DNA of 64,000 bases from Stratiolaelaps scimitus (GCA_019614645.1 JABWDB010000003.1:25319001-25383000), one strand, 5' to 3'. Positions 21,611 through 34,006 are shown, numbered from the stretch's first letter. Numbers and translations: made by a program. Notes: generated from the sequence alone by a model not told the origin.

Positions 21611-24600
21611 ATATTTGAATAAATAGTTTTATATATATATATAAATATCGGTGTATTGACAGAAAAAAAACAGGCATCTTGCAGCCTCCGTTGTTTCATC
21701 ACCGTCAAACATTGCCGAGTTCCACAAGCGGTTGCGTCATTTTCCGAACACCCAGTGCACAGGTGGTATCTCCCTCTCTCACTCTCTCCCTCGCTCTTAC
21801 ACCTTGTGGGAGTCGTAGTGGTAGTAGTAGTAGTATTAGTGGGTATGCCACGTAAAAGGTCAACTTATTGTGATATCGAAAAAGTGCTTTATCCAATTGC
21901 TTTCTCTGCAGTCCGTCGTCTTGCCAAGCCAGCCACCCCCACGCGATCCCCAACGCCGTATCGCCGCCAGATTCTCCCACTGGCTCGTCTTCACTTGCGT
22001 GCAGTTCGTGCTGCTGCTGCTACTGCTGCTACGTTGACTGCTCCACTAATCTTGATCAGAACGATTTATTGTCAGCGCGACTGTCGTCGTTCCTATTGGA
22101 CAAAGAGAACAAGGCTGCTGAAAAGGAAGAGCGATGCTTTTTGGTGGACCCGACGATGGACGCCACCCCGACGGATGGTGGCAGCAGCCATGTGCCGTTG
22201 ATCTGTCCACTGTCGGCGACGTCGTCCTCGCCCCTCGACTTGGCCTCATACGGTACCGAATGAACACCGAAGCGAGACGGACACACAACAAAAACGACGA
22301 ACATCGACCATGGTCTACCAGTGGCGAGCAGGGCCGATCAGAAATGCCGATGGGAAATGCTATCAGCTTATCTGATAGATCAGCTTTGTGCGCAGTCGCC
22401 GACTGACTGCGGCGTTGGCGGCGAGATTTAGCTCGAATAAAGAACTTAGCCATGGTGTGGCACGCACGTAAGTCGCTTAGCTGACGACAAGAAACGGTAT
22501 GAGATCAAACGCAACAAACAAAATCGAAGTCTATCGACGCAATACATACATATATATATATATATAACAGAAAGATCTGCAAGATGAAAGAAAGCGGATG
22601 CCGTATGCTGATACATGAATGTAATATTATATAGTACTATATCACTGGCAGATATGGGTGATCGGCTATGCTTTCACATATGAAGCCAAACAGAGACGTT
22701 AGAGAAACGCGAACGCCGCCCGAACCCCGTCTGGCCAAATCGGATTTGGACTAGGCGTTGCGAAGCTCCCGCCGAATGACGCCCGAACTGCTTGTTGCTG
22801 GCAGTTCGAGTCGCAGCGATAGTGGATCCTTCCCAGTATGGCGTTACGAGGTCGAGATGTAGGAAACGGTGCATGGGGAACGATAGAGGCCGACTGAATC
22901 TGTGTGGCACGGCCCTCGTCGTCTACATGCCCCCTAGTGAGACACTCTAGATGTTGATGGGAGCCACAAGAGACGAGACGGCGGGGGCATCCATTGGTGG
23001 ATAGCAAGGCGGCGGCAGCAGGTGACGCCTATATAAGGTTCAAGCGTGTCCACGTACACGCCGGTGCCGCCGCGTCTGTCGGTGATGCCGTCCCCTTGCT
23101 TACTTGCCTGCCTGGCTCGCTGGCTGACTAGCTAGCTAAGTGGCAAAAGGGGCCGGCGCTCATGGGGAACAAGGCCACGCATCCCGATCGGTCGCTGTTT
23201 CGCGCGAACGGCCGGGAACAGCCAGGCGAGCGTTTGGCGAGGATAGAACTGTGGAACCCGGCTGGAATTGGGAAGCAAGCAAGCCAGGAATGGGTGAGGG
23301 CAGGTGCTAGAGAAGCCTGCGGCTGTCTGCACTGCCGATGTTCGCCAGGAGTTCGGGGGCCTCTTGCCGACTCGTCGTTCCACGGTGGGGTTACTTCGAT
23401 CAAACAGCGGCGGGACGAACACCGATAAGTCGATAATGGCCCACGTTGGCTCGCTCCGTCCGGTTCGGCCCCATGCTCAGTCCGAGAGGTAGGTAGGTAG
23501 TCGTACTACGGATTGAGTATATGGGGTCGCAATGGGGACAGCCGTGTTGCGGGGGCGTTCACGGTGAGTCTGCTGCCACCGCCGCCGCCACCACCATCAC
23601 TGCGACCACCGACAGTTATTGTTGTTGTTGTTCTTGTTGTTATTGTTGCTGCTGTTGTTGCTGGTGTTGTATTGTTGTAGTTGTAGCTGTAGTAAGCTTC
23701 TAGTAGCAGCCTCCTCTGCCCGCGTCCACCTGATCGTCTGTTCTCCTCTGCTCCCCCTTTTTGTCTCCTCGGCTTTTCGATTCGACTGCTCTCACCGCTG
23801 CTACCAAATAGAAACGAGGAGAAAGCAAGAGCAGACAGAGATCGACAACAGCCAGAAGAGAGCAGGGCCCAGCTTTCGTCGAATGTCGAACGGAGCTGTT
23901 GTTATCGTGTGTCTGTGTATTGTGTTCATGTTTCTGTTTGTGTTTGTGTGCGTGTGTCTGTGAGTGGGAACGTGTGCTTTTGTGAGGAGAGGGGATGGCG
24001 TTTTCCTTGTTGCGGTTGTCCGTAGCAGAGTCGGTAGCTGTTGGGGCGATGGCAGCAGAAGCAGCCAGGAATGGTTTGTGATAGTTCCAAAAACTTAGAG
24101 CAGGAAGATATTGGTAAGCGATTGTTCAATAGAATACACAATAATAGGATATTGTAGACAGAACGAAGTGGTAGTGAAACGGACGGAGAGAGCTAGGGGG
24201 TGCGTCACAGGCGAAGCTTCGGCCACGCTTTGTTTTTTGAATTGACAACGACAATGACACCAACACCAGTACGTTTGGTAGGGTTTGCTCTTGTAGATAA
24301 ATAATTGGCCTCGTTCAATGCTACATTTCCATGCTCCGTTAGGTCATAGTCTTCTTCTTCTTCCGGGTCTATACACACACACGTACCCATCCGGACATCG
24401 GAATCGGTCTGATCGGTGGACCCGCCTGCGGAACGTAGCTTTACCGCAACGAGTGGGTAATTCGTATGAATGGTGGGGGGGCATTGTGCTCTCGATTGGC
24501 CATTTATTACTTTTGGGGCCACGTCTTTGGCGATGATGGGAATTCCTCGCATAGGGGATTTTCGACAACATTTTCGACGGCCCGTTTGCAAGAGTGCTAC

Positions 24601-24830
24601 TACATATGATGCTTCTCATTAGGAACTTTGTTCTGCCAAGCTGTTTTGAGCCCCACGAAGCTCAAACGACCTAAGACGTTCGCTCGCCCACATTGACAGC
24701 ACTTGCCGAACGAATAAATGGAATGACACTCAAAGGCACAATCGTTCACAATGATCTGTAGCATTCGACACGAGATGCTCATTACGGCCAATCATAGTAC
24801 TATAATAATTATTGGCTAAAGAGCACGAAC

Positions 24831-24932
24831 CTGTTGAGCGATGGAAGTCCATTGCATGTGACATTCTTTCTGGACAGAGATCGATACCGATACCGGTTTT
24901 GACGGCTTCATCGAGCAATCGTATGCGACGAC
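24831..24932 (-). CDS. Cals: Calsyntenin coding exon 6 (end of cadherin repeat 2)
   Basis: 34 codons, phase 0 at both ends. VVAYDCSMKPSKPVSVSISV matches family TVTAYDCGKKRATEDVLVKISI. The following Cys (QKEC) and Trp correspond to KPTCTPGWQGW. Acceptor TTGCAG|GTC, donor CAG|GTTCGT. This short exon was found only by looking for the AYDC motif. Confidence 0.93.
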
Positions 24933-25530
24933 CTGCAACAATAATGCCAAATATGATATCATAAAAGTTGTTAGTTCAGCTGTTGTCAACGTGACGTTTC
25001 AGCCAAAATGTATGCTTATTTTCTACCGAATAGATTTCTTATTAATGATCTCGTCATTATTGATTACCACCGACAGTGACATTAAGCAGAAGTGTATCCT
25101 GTTCTTGTTTTGTTGTTAGCTGCTTCGAAATTGTCTCGTTTCTTCTCCAAGTCTATCTGCGAGAAATAGCCATATATATATATAACACTTTTCATTTCAA
25201 TTACGGCACAAACCGATGTGATGCAATGCCTGCAGGCGATTATAGCTAGCTTACAACAAAGAAAAATAATAAAAAGAATAAGAATTGTATAGTCAAACGA
25301 CCTTATAGTTCGGGGACATTCCGACGATCTCTAGCTATCTCTAGATAATACAATCAGAGCCCTGGACATCCGGCTACAGTCATATGAGATCGCCACGCAA
25401 ACCTGGCTTACACACACACACGGACCCAGAATATTCAATTTGACATAATCCATCCCGTACCATTTGTAAGGTTAACCAAGAAACATACTGCTCCCAGTAC
25501 CCAGCGTGACCAGAAACAAGAAAGCAAACA

Positions 25531-25532
<2 letters not shown>

Positions 25533-25568
<36 letters not shown>
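25533..25568. repeat. (GA)n microsatellite beside exon 5 donor
   Basis: 36 bp of GA, read as (TC)n on the sense strand, starting about 10 nt after the exon 5 donor GTTAGTATCG. Confidence 0.95.
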
Positions 25569-25569
<1 letters not shown>

Positions 25570-25578
25570 GATACTAAC

Positions 25579-25785
25579 CTCAAAGATGTAGTTATGACTC
25601 TCCTCATACGAGAGTGGCCGGGTGTTGCGAATGTTTCCTTCAGGGTCGATTTGGAATGGCAACTCGGCCGGCTTGTCGCCTTCGGGTCCATCGCGGTCGC
25701 CTCCAGAGCCGACATCCGATGTGACTATCTCATACTTGCAGATGTCCGATTTCTTCGGCGTGCAGTCCTTATCGTGCGCCGTCAC
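25579..25785 (-). CDS. Cals: Calsyntenin coding exon 5 (cadherin repeat 2)
   Basis: 69 codons starting VTAHDKDCTPKKSDICKYEI, matching family VDADCSPQFSQICSYEI, and ending at NYIFE. It holds the cadherin DxDC calcium-site segment and GNIRNTRPLSYEE, matching GYIKNTEKLNYGKE. A Gly/Asp/Glu-rich insertion of about 20 residues lies between the two blocks. Acceptor CCGCAG|GTG; donor GAG|GTTAGT, followed about 10 nt later by a long (TC)n tract on the sense strand. Confidence 0.96.
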
Positions 25786-25955
25786 CTGCGGATGAAGGTA
25801 TCAAGTGAGGATGACATCTCGTGAAGCGGACCAAGAGGAGCCGTCTGTCTTGCAAAGGGCAGGTGGCTGGTCTAGCCCACACGTGTTCATTAGCACATGT
25901 CTATTTGACTGAGACGTCATATCGTCATAAACGTTACCACCTCGCTGGTACTCAC

Positions 25956-26073
25956 TTGCAAGATCGGAGGCGATGTGTGCATGTGGTTTTCGCGAGCCGT
26001 TGCTTGATACGCCCCCTCAGTGAACTCGGGTTCGAACTCATTTTCGTCTTCCACCGTAATGTGCACCGTCGCA
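25956..26073 (-). CDS. Cals: Calsyntenin coding exon 4 (cadherin linker)
   Basis: Encodes ATVHITVEDENEFEPEF and onward, the calsyntenin form of the cadherin linker motif DxNExxPxF (human ATVHIQVNDVNEYAPVF). It continues through the first strands of cadherin repeat 2 to PPILQ. Acceptor TTTAG|T, donor CAA|GTGAGT; 118 nt; next junction in phase 0. Confidence 0.95.
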
Positions 26074-26424
26074 CTAAAGCCATCAACAAATTTCATTAAT
26101 TCAACCTTGTCATCATAAACGAGCAGATTTCTATCTTGTAGAGGTTAAATGATGTTGACACCAAGTGATCGTGCCACTTGGAGAGTTTATATTAAGCCTT
26201 ATCGCCTGTTATGCTATCGAAAAAAAGTGACATTTTTCCACATATATTTCTCCGCTGGAGCCGTTGAGACTAAGTTGATAGCAAGCATAAACTGGTATAA
26301 ATTATGCAAACTAACACAGTTGGACACGGACTGTTGTGATCTGTTCACACGAATACAGATCGATATCATAGATATGGCGCATAGATAGATAGATAATGCT
26401 CAGCTGTGTGAACAAAGAACCTAC

Positions 26425-26481
26425 TTTCCGACGGGTTTGCTGGGCTCACAATCGTAGGCGAGCAGCTGCAGCCGGTAGTAC
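26425..26481 (-). CDS. Cals: Calsyntenin coding exon 3 (cadherin repeat 1, small exon)
   Basis: A 57-nt exon that the six-frame ORFs miss. It encodes YYRLQLLAYDCEPSKPVG; the AYDC core matches family FTIQAYDCG at the end of cadherin repeat 1. Acceptor TTGCAG|G, donor AA|GTAGGT. Its split codons join exactly to exon 2 (CG+G, Arg) and exon 4 (AA+T, Asn). Confidence 0.93.
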
Positions 26482-26578
26482 CTGCAAGGAAACGCCGAAT
26501 TCTCAATTAAGCGTTGCGCTCATTTGCGAACGTGCACCATATTTCGCACATTTCCCGAATTCAAACTTAACGAACAGG

Positions 26579-26604
26579 GAGAGAGAGAGAGAGAGAGAGA
26601 GAGA
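26579..26604. repeat. (GA)n microsatellite upstream of exon 3
   Basis: 26 bp, read as (TC)n on the sense strand, about 100 nt before the exon 3 acceptor. Confidence 0.95.
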
Positions 26605-27668
26605 TGCTAAAACGGAACAATTCACTATAGAAATATGTGAATAAGTAGGAATCTAGATATATATCCGCGGTCAATATGCCATCACAGCGACGGTCAACCC
26701 TCGTCGACCCTTCCTATCCAATGGTGTATACATATATAATACGTGCGCATGCGGTTTGTATTCAGCATGGAGATGTCCTTTCGTGATGCTTCTTATACGA
26801 TTGGTTTACTCCCATAGCTATAATACACTAGATGAAAGAAACTCTCACTCGCTCTCCCTTATCGCTTTATCTCTTGGCGTCGTTCTCTCTCTGTAAATTG
26901 CGACATTGATTGTAACATATATCCGGCTGCTCCGCCTATTGTAATGTATTCTGTTCCCCTCTCGATGGAGTTCGCCCGCAGGCGAAGTGCCAATTACGTC
27001 CCGGGGAACCAGTGAAGCCACTGCGCAGAGTGGGGAGAGAACCAGCGGGCACCGGCTGTTCCAGCGACAGTACAGTGGTAGTAACGGCAGCTGAGAGGTT
27101 TCAACCCTTGCTAGTTTCCAGGAAGAAATTGAGACAATGAAACTTTCGGGTGATCGACGACCTTCACAAGAAGGAGTACCTTCTTAATTATCTTCTCCGA
27201 AGCAAAGTTTTGACAAAGCGTAAAATTGAGCTCGTGTCTTGCGCTGACACCCAGTGGCTAGTACAAGATGACACAACGCATATCAGCACTCTGACTGACT
27301 GGGACCAAGAGGAGATAAGTACTATTTGTAAGTGCAATCTTCACTATTCGATTGGGGTCCGATACATTTGGGTTTTTCATTTTATCTCGACTAGGTAGTA
27401 TCTATACTATTATAGCAAGTTTCGTCTGAAACGGGCTTACTTTTCGTTTTGAAACAACAACGTAGACGTTTTGCCACAATAGTACTGTTCGATTTATTGG
27501 GGTCGATTTGATCGTCCGTTCTCCATGAAAGCCAGTAATATTAGGACTCACTTCACCCAGACACTCACCCTTATAGCATATTAATTGTGTCAACTATGCG
27601 CCGAGGTAACGTCTCAATTAACTCTCGTTTTGTAAAACGTATTTCGTCTTAACTCGTTCGACGCTTAC

Positions 27669-27894
27669 CGTTGCAACTCGCAGTTAGGTTCTCTGGTGGG
27701 CACGATTTTCGGTTCCTGGGGTTCCTTATCGTCGACCGCGAAAGGCGGGTCATCCTCGCGACCCGATGACCGCTCCCAGCCCAGTTCGAACGAGCATGCT
27801 TGACCTGAGCTGACCGACAGAGGGGGCATCACGGTCACAGATCGGGTGTTCTCCATGATGAGAGCATGATAGCCCGATTGGCCCATCTCGGCAG
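27669..27894 (-). CDS. Cals: Calsyntenin coding exon 2 (cadherin repeat 1, N-terminal half)
   Basis: Residues about 20-94. The segment GYHALIMENTRSVTVMPPL aligns with the family start YHGIVTENDNTVLLDPPL, and the exon ends NCELQR, matching family DCELQK. Acceptor TTACAG|CT and donor CG|GTAAGC. It is divergent: the usual LDKDAPLRFAGEICGF stretch is shortened to about VSSGQACSFELG, so the DKDAP segment is missing. A Glu/Asp/Pro-rich insertion follows. Confidence 0.93.
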
Positions 27895-28128
27895 CTGTAA
27901 TAGAGACATCAAACGATAAAGCAGTGCGTTAGAAACATCGACAACGTAGCAACAAGAATACTATCTAAGTGTACCATGCCCAATTCAATCCATTAGTACG
28001 TACTGGTACTTGTAAATTTGGCTGTGGCTCTTCCAGGACTTAAGTTGCAGGAGGATTAGACGAAGCTGATAGAGTAGAATTGCACGAAGATCTATTAATC
28101 GTCACTGTCTCGCTGATCATTTCGGCTG

Positions 28129-28225
28129 ATTGTGGGCGTCGCCCACCCCAGCGATATCTACATTTGGACGGGTGATTAGGTTATTTCCAAGCTTACAAAT
28201 GCTGTTCTCGGAATAGAGCCTCTGA
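28129..28225. repeat. Unnamed dispersed repeat, copy 1
   Basis: Aligns with 29173-29266 in the same orientation, sharing TCTACATTTGGA, TTACAAATGC.GTT and AGAGCCTC in the same order. Each copy holds the inverted pair CATTTG...CAAATG. Identity is unknown. Confidence 0.65.
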
Positions 28226-28559
28226 GTTTGCCCCAACTTTCTTCGAAACACAAATAATGTTCACTGTCGTCGTTTTCATAACCGCGTTCGTGCCAGAAGT
28301 TCTGTTGAGATTTGCTTATTTCATTTAAGGTTCGACCTGCCACTCGTTTATGGCAATCTTCCCTGTTGCAGGAAGCCGTGCCATGCCTAGTCTCAGCGTG
28401 TAGCAATCTACCCACCCCATGCAATTTCATGGCATCCCATCAGCGGTTTAGTCCTAGTACAAAAAACGCGAAACCTTTACCGGTTCCCTCTTCTGGTTCA
28501 TCTTATTTTCAGTCTTCCTCCTTCGTTCTGCTCTCACTGTAAAAAGAGCCCAAAAAAAT

Positions 28560-30070
28560 CGTCACGTTTCTTCTTCATCGCTCAGGCCGTTGGACGAGAA
28601 GACCTGCCTTGTACTGCCTTCGCCCTATCATTGTTGTTCGCACTGCAGCAGCGACAGTAGTCGCAAGGCAAGCCAAGCCCTTTATCCTGCCCTTGTCCCT
28701 CGCAGGGCTGTCGGGAAGGAACCAGTCACCGTCGCCCTGTCCGTCGAACGAAGCCGGTGACAACACCAACGGCAATGTAGGACCCCGCAGTGCTTTCCTC
28801 TAACACTTTTCCAGAACCTTCTTCCCTCCTCTCTCTCTCTCTCTCTTATTTCTTTGCGTCCGACCCCCTAAGACGCTTACACCCTTCCCTCCGACACCGC
28901 ATCTCCGACTACAACGCGAGCCCTACTTTTCCCGTCTCGATCCTCCCTTCTCTGTTCAGCGGCTTGCTCCTTTTTTATTTTGCGCGCTCCACTCTGCGAG
29001 GTACTTTTGCTTCAAAAGGCCCCTTTTCCTGATCACATCGAGAGAGTGGCCAGCGTTCCGACCACCCAGCTATCCAGGGAACAAGCGGACGATAGCGAGG
29101 ATGAAATTGAGTAACTAATTATGTACAATTATTTAATCGCGCAACAATCACTGCCTCGGTGCTAATTCCAAGTGTGGCCCAACGCCGTGATACCTACATT
29201 TGGATGGATAATAGTTATTCCTATAGTTTTACAAATGCAGTTATCGGACGAGGCAGAGAGCCTCCTTAACATTCGTTGAAAGTGAGTGAGCGAGCGAGAG
29301 AGAGCGAGAGATAGAGCTGCAGAAGGCAAGCGAAGAAAGCCTTGTGTGGCCTTGTGGCATTTTGGAGAAGCCGTCAAAGGAGGACCGCCCGTCCGTTCGG
29401 CGGACCGACCGACCCTTGGATTGGACGGACCCGGAGGATGAAGAAGAAAAAGGAGAACTAGTGGAACGACGGCGACGCCGTTCACAACGTCGCCGCTGAT
29501 GGAGGACAAGGTGGCACAGAATGAGAGAGGAAGCTGGCAGGCTAGCGGGCTGGCAGGAAATCGGGATTGAACAGGGGTCTGTGTGGAGGAGAGAACGAAT
29601 AAGAAAAGAAAAGACTTTGCACCGAACAAAAAGTCCATCCCCGTAAGAAAGCAGGGGTTGAAGGAGAACTTCGCTCCTAACCACACCGCCAGCCGCAGCC
29701 CCTGCTGGAGCTTCTACAGCCGTCACCCAGGTCGCCGTTCTCTGAGCGCCAGACCCAGGGCCATAGCTCGTACCGATTCTAGTGGTTCCCCGTTTTCTGA
29801 ACATCTCTCCTCTCGCTTCGTCCCGCCCTCGGTCTAGTGTTCGGCAGGCTGGCCAGCTTCGTTCGTCTTATATCGGCGGATGGACAGCCGGGTCGCTATA
29901 CAAGCGGAAGGAAGGGCCTAGGTCTGCAAGCCTCGGTAGTACGGGCCTCTGCAGGCGGCTTCGGCGCCGCCTGCCATCAGCCTTGGCCTCCGTTCATCTC
30001 GCCTTTCTCCCCCGCCATCTCTGTCACCGTGGCGGCGGCGGCAACGGCAGCAGCATCCGTCCGGAGAAGT
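28560..30070. other. GC-rich segment with (CT)n tracts, no gene recognised
   Basis: Open frames of up to 187 codons at 29241-29804 and nearby arise from high GC. They are Ser/Pro/Arg-rich on both strands and show no domain. The position shortly upstream of exon 2 on the minus strand would allow an alternative promoter; nothing in the sequence proves one. Confidence 0.4.
29173..29266. repeat. Unnamed dispersed repeat, copy 2
   Basis: Direct-orientation partner of 28129-28225, diverged with small indels. The two copies bracket a GC-rich stretch of about 950 bp. Confidence 0.65.
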
Positions 30071-30884
30071 GCTTAATATTCTGAGAGGATTGTGGTCGCG
30101 AACAAGTTTACTCAAGAAATGAACAAAATAGAAATGTTGTCGCCCACATCTGAGACCCACAAACATTGAGTTCCCGCTAGAAGACGGTCAAACGCCCAGC
30201 CAGTCCAAGGTACAACCCAAGGCGATAAATGCTGCCAATTGAAGTAACTGTGAACGGCAGCCAGAAAAGGCTTATTGAAGCGTGGTTGCGGTTCCTCTAA
30301 TAATCGTCAGCAATTGTGTCAAGATTACATTCAACAAAGAAAGGAAGGCGAAATAAGAGAAAGCGATAGAGGACGATAAGGAATCGAACAAACGATACCC
30401 TTTACAAATGTCAGACTACATTGGAAACAATCATAATAATGATCATATGATCCGCGCGGCCAGCGCACCAACTCACGTCCGTCCAAGTAAGATATAATGA
30501 ACAATGTGCGTAACTGCATGCAAAGGTTTATGTATAATGATACCGAAGCATATACATACGCATTGAGCTCAACTCGAGTTCGTCCTACCTCCGATATCGT
30601 TCGAGGATTAAGTATTTGAGTTCAATTGTGAACTAAACGCTTGTCGGTGACAAGTGCAATTAGAAAAAGGGCAACAGTGAGTCGTTGGCGGGCGGTTTCT
30701 CACATTCTGTTTTTGTCTAATTTGTTTCAATAGTCCGTGTTACGCACGTGTCACACGTAAACCTTTCTTGTACGCCACCTTCACGGAACTGCCATACAGC
30801 CGTGTCTGATACGCCTTTGCACACATTAGACGGAATACTCGCAATAGTTCAGAGCCTGATTTGAATACGTGGGGTCCACGGCGT

Positions 30885-31060
30885 CAAGCTTGGTGGCGTG
30901 GTAGTGCATTCGTGTGCGCCTAGAAATCGGAGGAGGCACATGGGTGCACGGGTCCGATTCCCATCATTGCACATTGCGTTCAGGGGTCCATCTTACAAAG
31001 CAGCACAAAAGCAATACCGTGGACGTTAAATGTTGGCTAGGACTCAGCTCGAGAACATTA
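30885..31060 (+). mobile_element. tRNA-derived SINE-like unit
   Basis: Has an A-box-like TGGCGTGGTAGTG (30892-30904) and a B-box-like GGTCCGATTCCC (30951-30962) at Pol III promoter spacing, but no tRNA cloverleaf. Downstream, 31016-31052 (CCGTGGACGTTAAATGTTGG) is the reverse complement of the unit tandemly repeated at 9311-9570, suggesting a shared SINE body. Ends are approximate. Confidence 0.55.
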
Positions 31061-33968
31061 GGTAGGTCTGCGTCGATACCGTTTCCAGCCATGTGTGATA
31101 TACACCTGTTCATCTCCATGGCCTAGGCTAGAATGTGGAGGAAACCTGCTCTCCGTATGCGATCCGGCCGAGCATGTCCCTCTATCCGAGTTGCTTTTCC
31201 GATTATATCGTGCCAGTCTCGACGATTTCCACCGCTTTGCTCTCGTCGTTGCGTTGCCCACTTTGCACTTTCCCTTCACCTGACCAAAATCAAAATATCG
31301 GAACACCTTATTGAAAAAAGTGACCATCCGTCCCGGACGGATGTGGCGAAATTGCCTTCGGGGACCACTCGATCGAGTTGGTCTTTCATTCGATTTGTGT
31401 CTGTTAGAAATTCTAAGAAGTCAAACGTATTGGACGGCAGGATATGGGCTGCGCCACCAGGGTGTTCATAGGATCGTAAACAGCGCAACGGAAAGCCATT
31501 TTTGCAAATATGTGATATGGCTGTTTATTATACTTCAACTGAAAATCATACGTTCCTCACTCGAATAACGACGAGATGATGGTAATAATAATAGATTTAC
31601 GTGGCTTGTATCAAGGCGGATACGACCAAATTGAAACAAACCTTAGGTAAGTGTGAAATTGGTACCCCTTAAGTCACCAAAAACTCTACGTGACTTGAAT
31701 CACCCGCCGAGGTAACATTTTTAAATAATATCATGTCGATATTGTGGTGTATATTTCGGTTTCTTCGCTATCATATTTGAATTAGGTATTGAAATAGGGT
31801 AAGTGAAGGTCGCTGTTCTACATTTCCAAAAAGAAACAAGCAAAAAGAAGATCGAATTCACTCATTCAACCTTAATCCTATTTAACCTATTTGAGGCAGA
31901 CTAAGGCGGCCAATTGGAATAAATGCGAGCTTTGTATCTCTCACTTTTTTCCAATCTCTTCTTTGGCTCGACTCGTTATCACCGAGCAGTCTACAGGGCC
32001 GCAGCAGGTTCCGGAAATGGCCCGCACCGTCCATCGGGTAGAATCTCATTTAATTCCGGGAGGATTTGGCTCTGCTTAGAAACCTGCTTAGTAAGTTTCC
32101 TCACTCGATCCTGCCAATAGTCAAATACATTGGACACTGCGACGTAACTAAAGTCAACCGGTGCAGTGTCGTTTCGTAACGACACCGTGTTACACGTAAC
32201 CAACGACGTGAATTGACGGCAGGCTAGTTAATTTAGTTAATTCGCTGTCATCAAAGCCACTAAACAAAATGGTTCGTGCATATGTTGTGTGGCAGTTTAT
32301 CAGCTTCGCTCTGCCCAAAACATTCTCGCTCTGTCTTGTTACTGGGCTGGCGGAGATGGTCCATTTCGATTTAGTCTCTGATGATCTTGGAACGATTGAT
32401 TCGTTTTACTATCACCTTCGTGCATCGAGCGCAGTGGAGGCTGTGCACCGTTATCAAAACTCATGGCGCTGTTATATAATCTTCTTAAGAGACTGTAAAG
32501 CAATATTACAACTAACGATTCCGGATGTGGTGGTTAGAGATTTAAGTTCAAGAGCCTAATGCTTTGCTGTGATTATTAGTTGGCCATATGTAGCTGTTCG
32601 AAGCATCTTAGCGAAAATTAGCTTGCTGAATTAGCGAAAATGTGTGCCTGCATAAGGAGCACAAGCGGGAAGACTTCCCAATTTGCAAGAGCAGCTTTAC
32701 TGCCGTCGTTGGCAGGGCGGTAGCTAAGTTCGATGGCCAAAACCTCTAGTAGATTGTTCACATACTACAATGTTACCAAACCTTTACTCATCGTTCGCTG
32801 CGAGAAAGAGAGAGCCTGGAGTTGGTGCAAAGAAACTGTCGAGGCTGACGCGGCTTGATCGCGTGCAGCAACGTGACTTTGAAACCACTAGGGATTTTCA
32901 TGGAAGAGACTTAGACATGACAGGCCGTGGGCAGACCACCACAGCCCATTCGGTGGTGGGTCACAAGAAACGAGGATCGATAGTGGTAAGGCTTGCCTTC
33001 TTTTCAGGACGTCAGTGCAGCATCAGTTCATGATTGAAGGTCAAGATGCCGATACGTGCTCATGTTTAAGGTCGCCTTCTTGTCGGCACTTTTCTTTGAA
33101 ACATGGACACCAGTATGTATCCTCCTTCTCAAAAACCTACGTATGATGAGAGTCAAGCCACTTCAGATATAATGGTGATCCCCGATAGAAATGAGGTCGA
33201 TCGTGTCATCTGTCCATTTAGTGTTGTTATGCTTATTTCACCTCATTTCGCCCCTGGAGGGTGGAGAAAACTGATCATCTGAGCTACTTTTGTGCACTCC
33301 AGCCCTTCACCGTCATTTTATGGAGGACCAGCATCGCCTAGCCAGATATCATCGACCGACGCAGGCTTGCACGATATACACAAAGCGGCTTGTATCGCCA
33401 TCCAATTCTAAGCTATTTAGCAGTTGCTAGTTTATGTTCGCAGTTGCGTTTTTATTCGGTATATTGATTGATGCAACAAAACAGTAAATAAGTATCGTTC
33501 TGCCGAAGGTTAGTATAATTAATCATGTCGTGCAATAAGGCCGCCTCCTCCACCATAGTGCTTCTTCAACTTGTCCGGGCAGGCCCTTCTCCAACTCGAC
33601 CTGCTACGCTTCCCATCAGCCTGAGTTAACAATAGATCAAAACAAGCATTGTATTTGAGTAAATCGAACAAACTGTGTCTGCTACGTTCCTGTCAGCTAT
33701 CGAGGCGGCAGCCAAGGGGGGGATAGGCTTCACTGAGCACAGCGGCGAACTTCTTTGTCTACCTACCGCTGCCGGTCGCGCTGTAGGCTGCTGACTCGAG
33801 TGCCTACACTTCGGTTGAACACGGAGCTGTGCGTGCGCCGTCCGTTGACGCTGACACTCTCTATGGAGTCTGTACCGAGATCTATTGTAGTTAGCAACCA
33901 ATGTTGAAAACAGATCCCCATTGACTGGTATACCAGCGCGTGCTTAGTCCATTATCAGTCAAGGAGTC

Positions 33969-33971
<3 letters not shown>

Positions 33972-34006
<35 letters not shown>
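33972..34006. repeat. (GA)n microsatellite
   Basis: About 35 bp of GA, then imperfect GA to 34020. Confidence 0.95.

Larger units (their letters stand above)
15560..24830. other. Calsyntenin intron 6 (9.3 kb)
   Basis: No calsyntenin coding block is missing between exons 6 and 7. The intron contains GC-rich islands (about 17330-18650, 20000-20350, 21900-22450 and 22700-23900), retroelement copy C and trinucleotide tracts. The longest open frame is 20407-20967 (plus, 186 codons): a hydrophobic N-terminal half, no recognised domain, no clear promoter. It is not called as a gene. Confidence 0.7.

Noticed and set aside
24205..24591. 128-codon minus-strand frame just downstream of exon 6
   Set aside because: Includes an acidic DPEEEEDYDLTEHG stretch, but calsyntenin joins exon 6 to exon 7 in phase without it and no homologous block is missing.
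29241..29804. 187-codon minus-strand frame near exon 2
   Set aside because: Ser/Arg/Pro-rich, with equally long frames in other registers of the same GC-rich DNA; reads as compositional.
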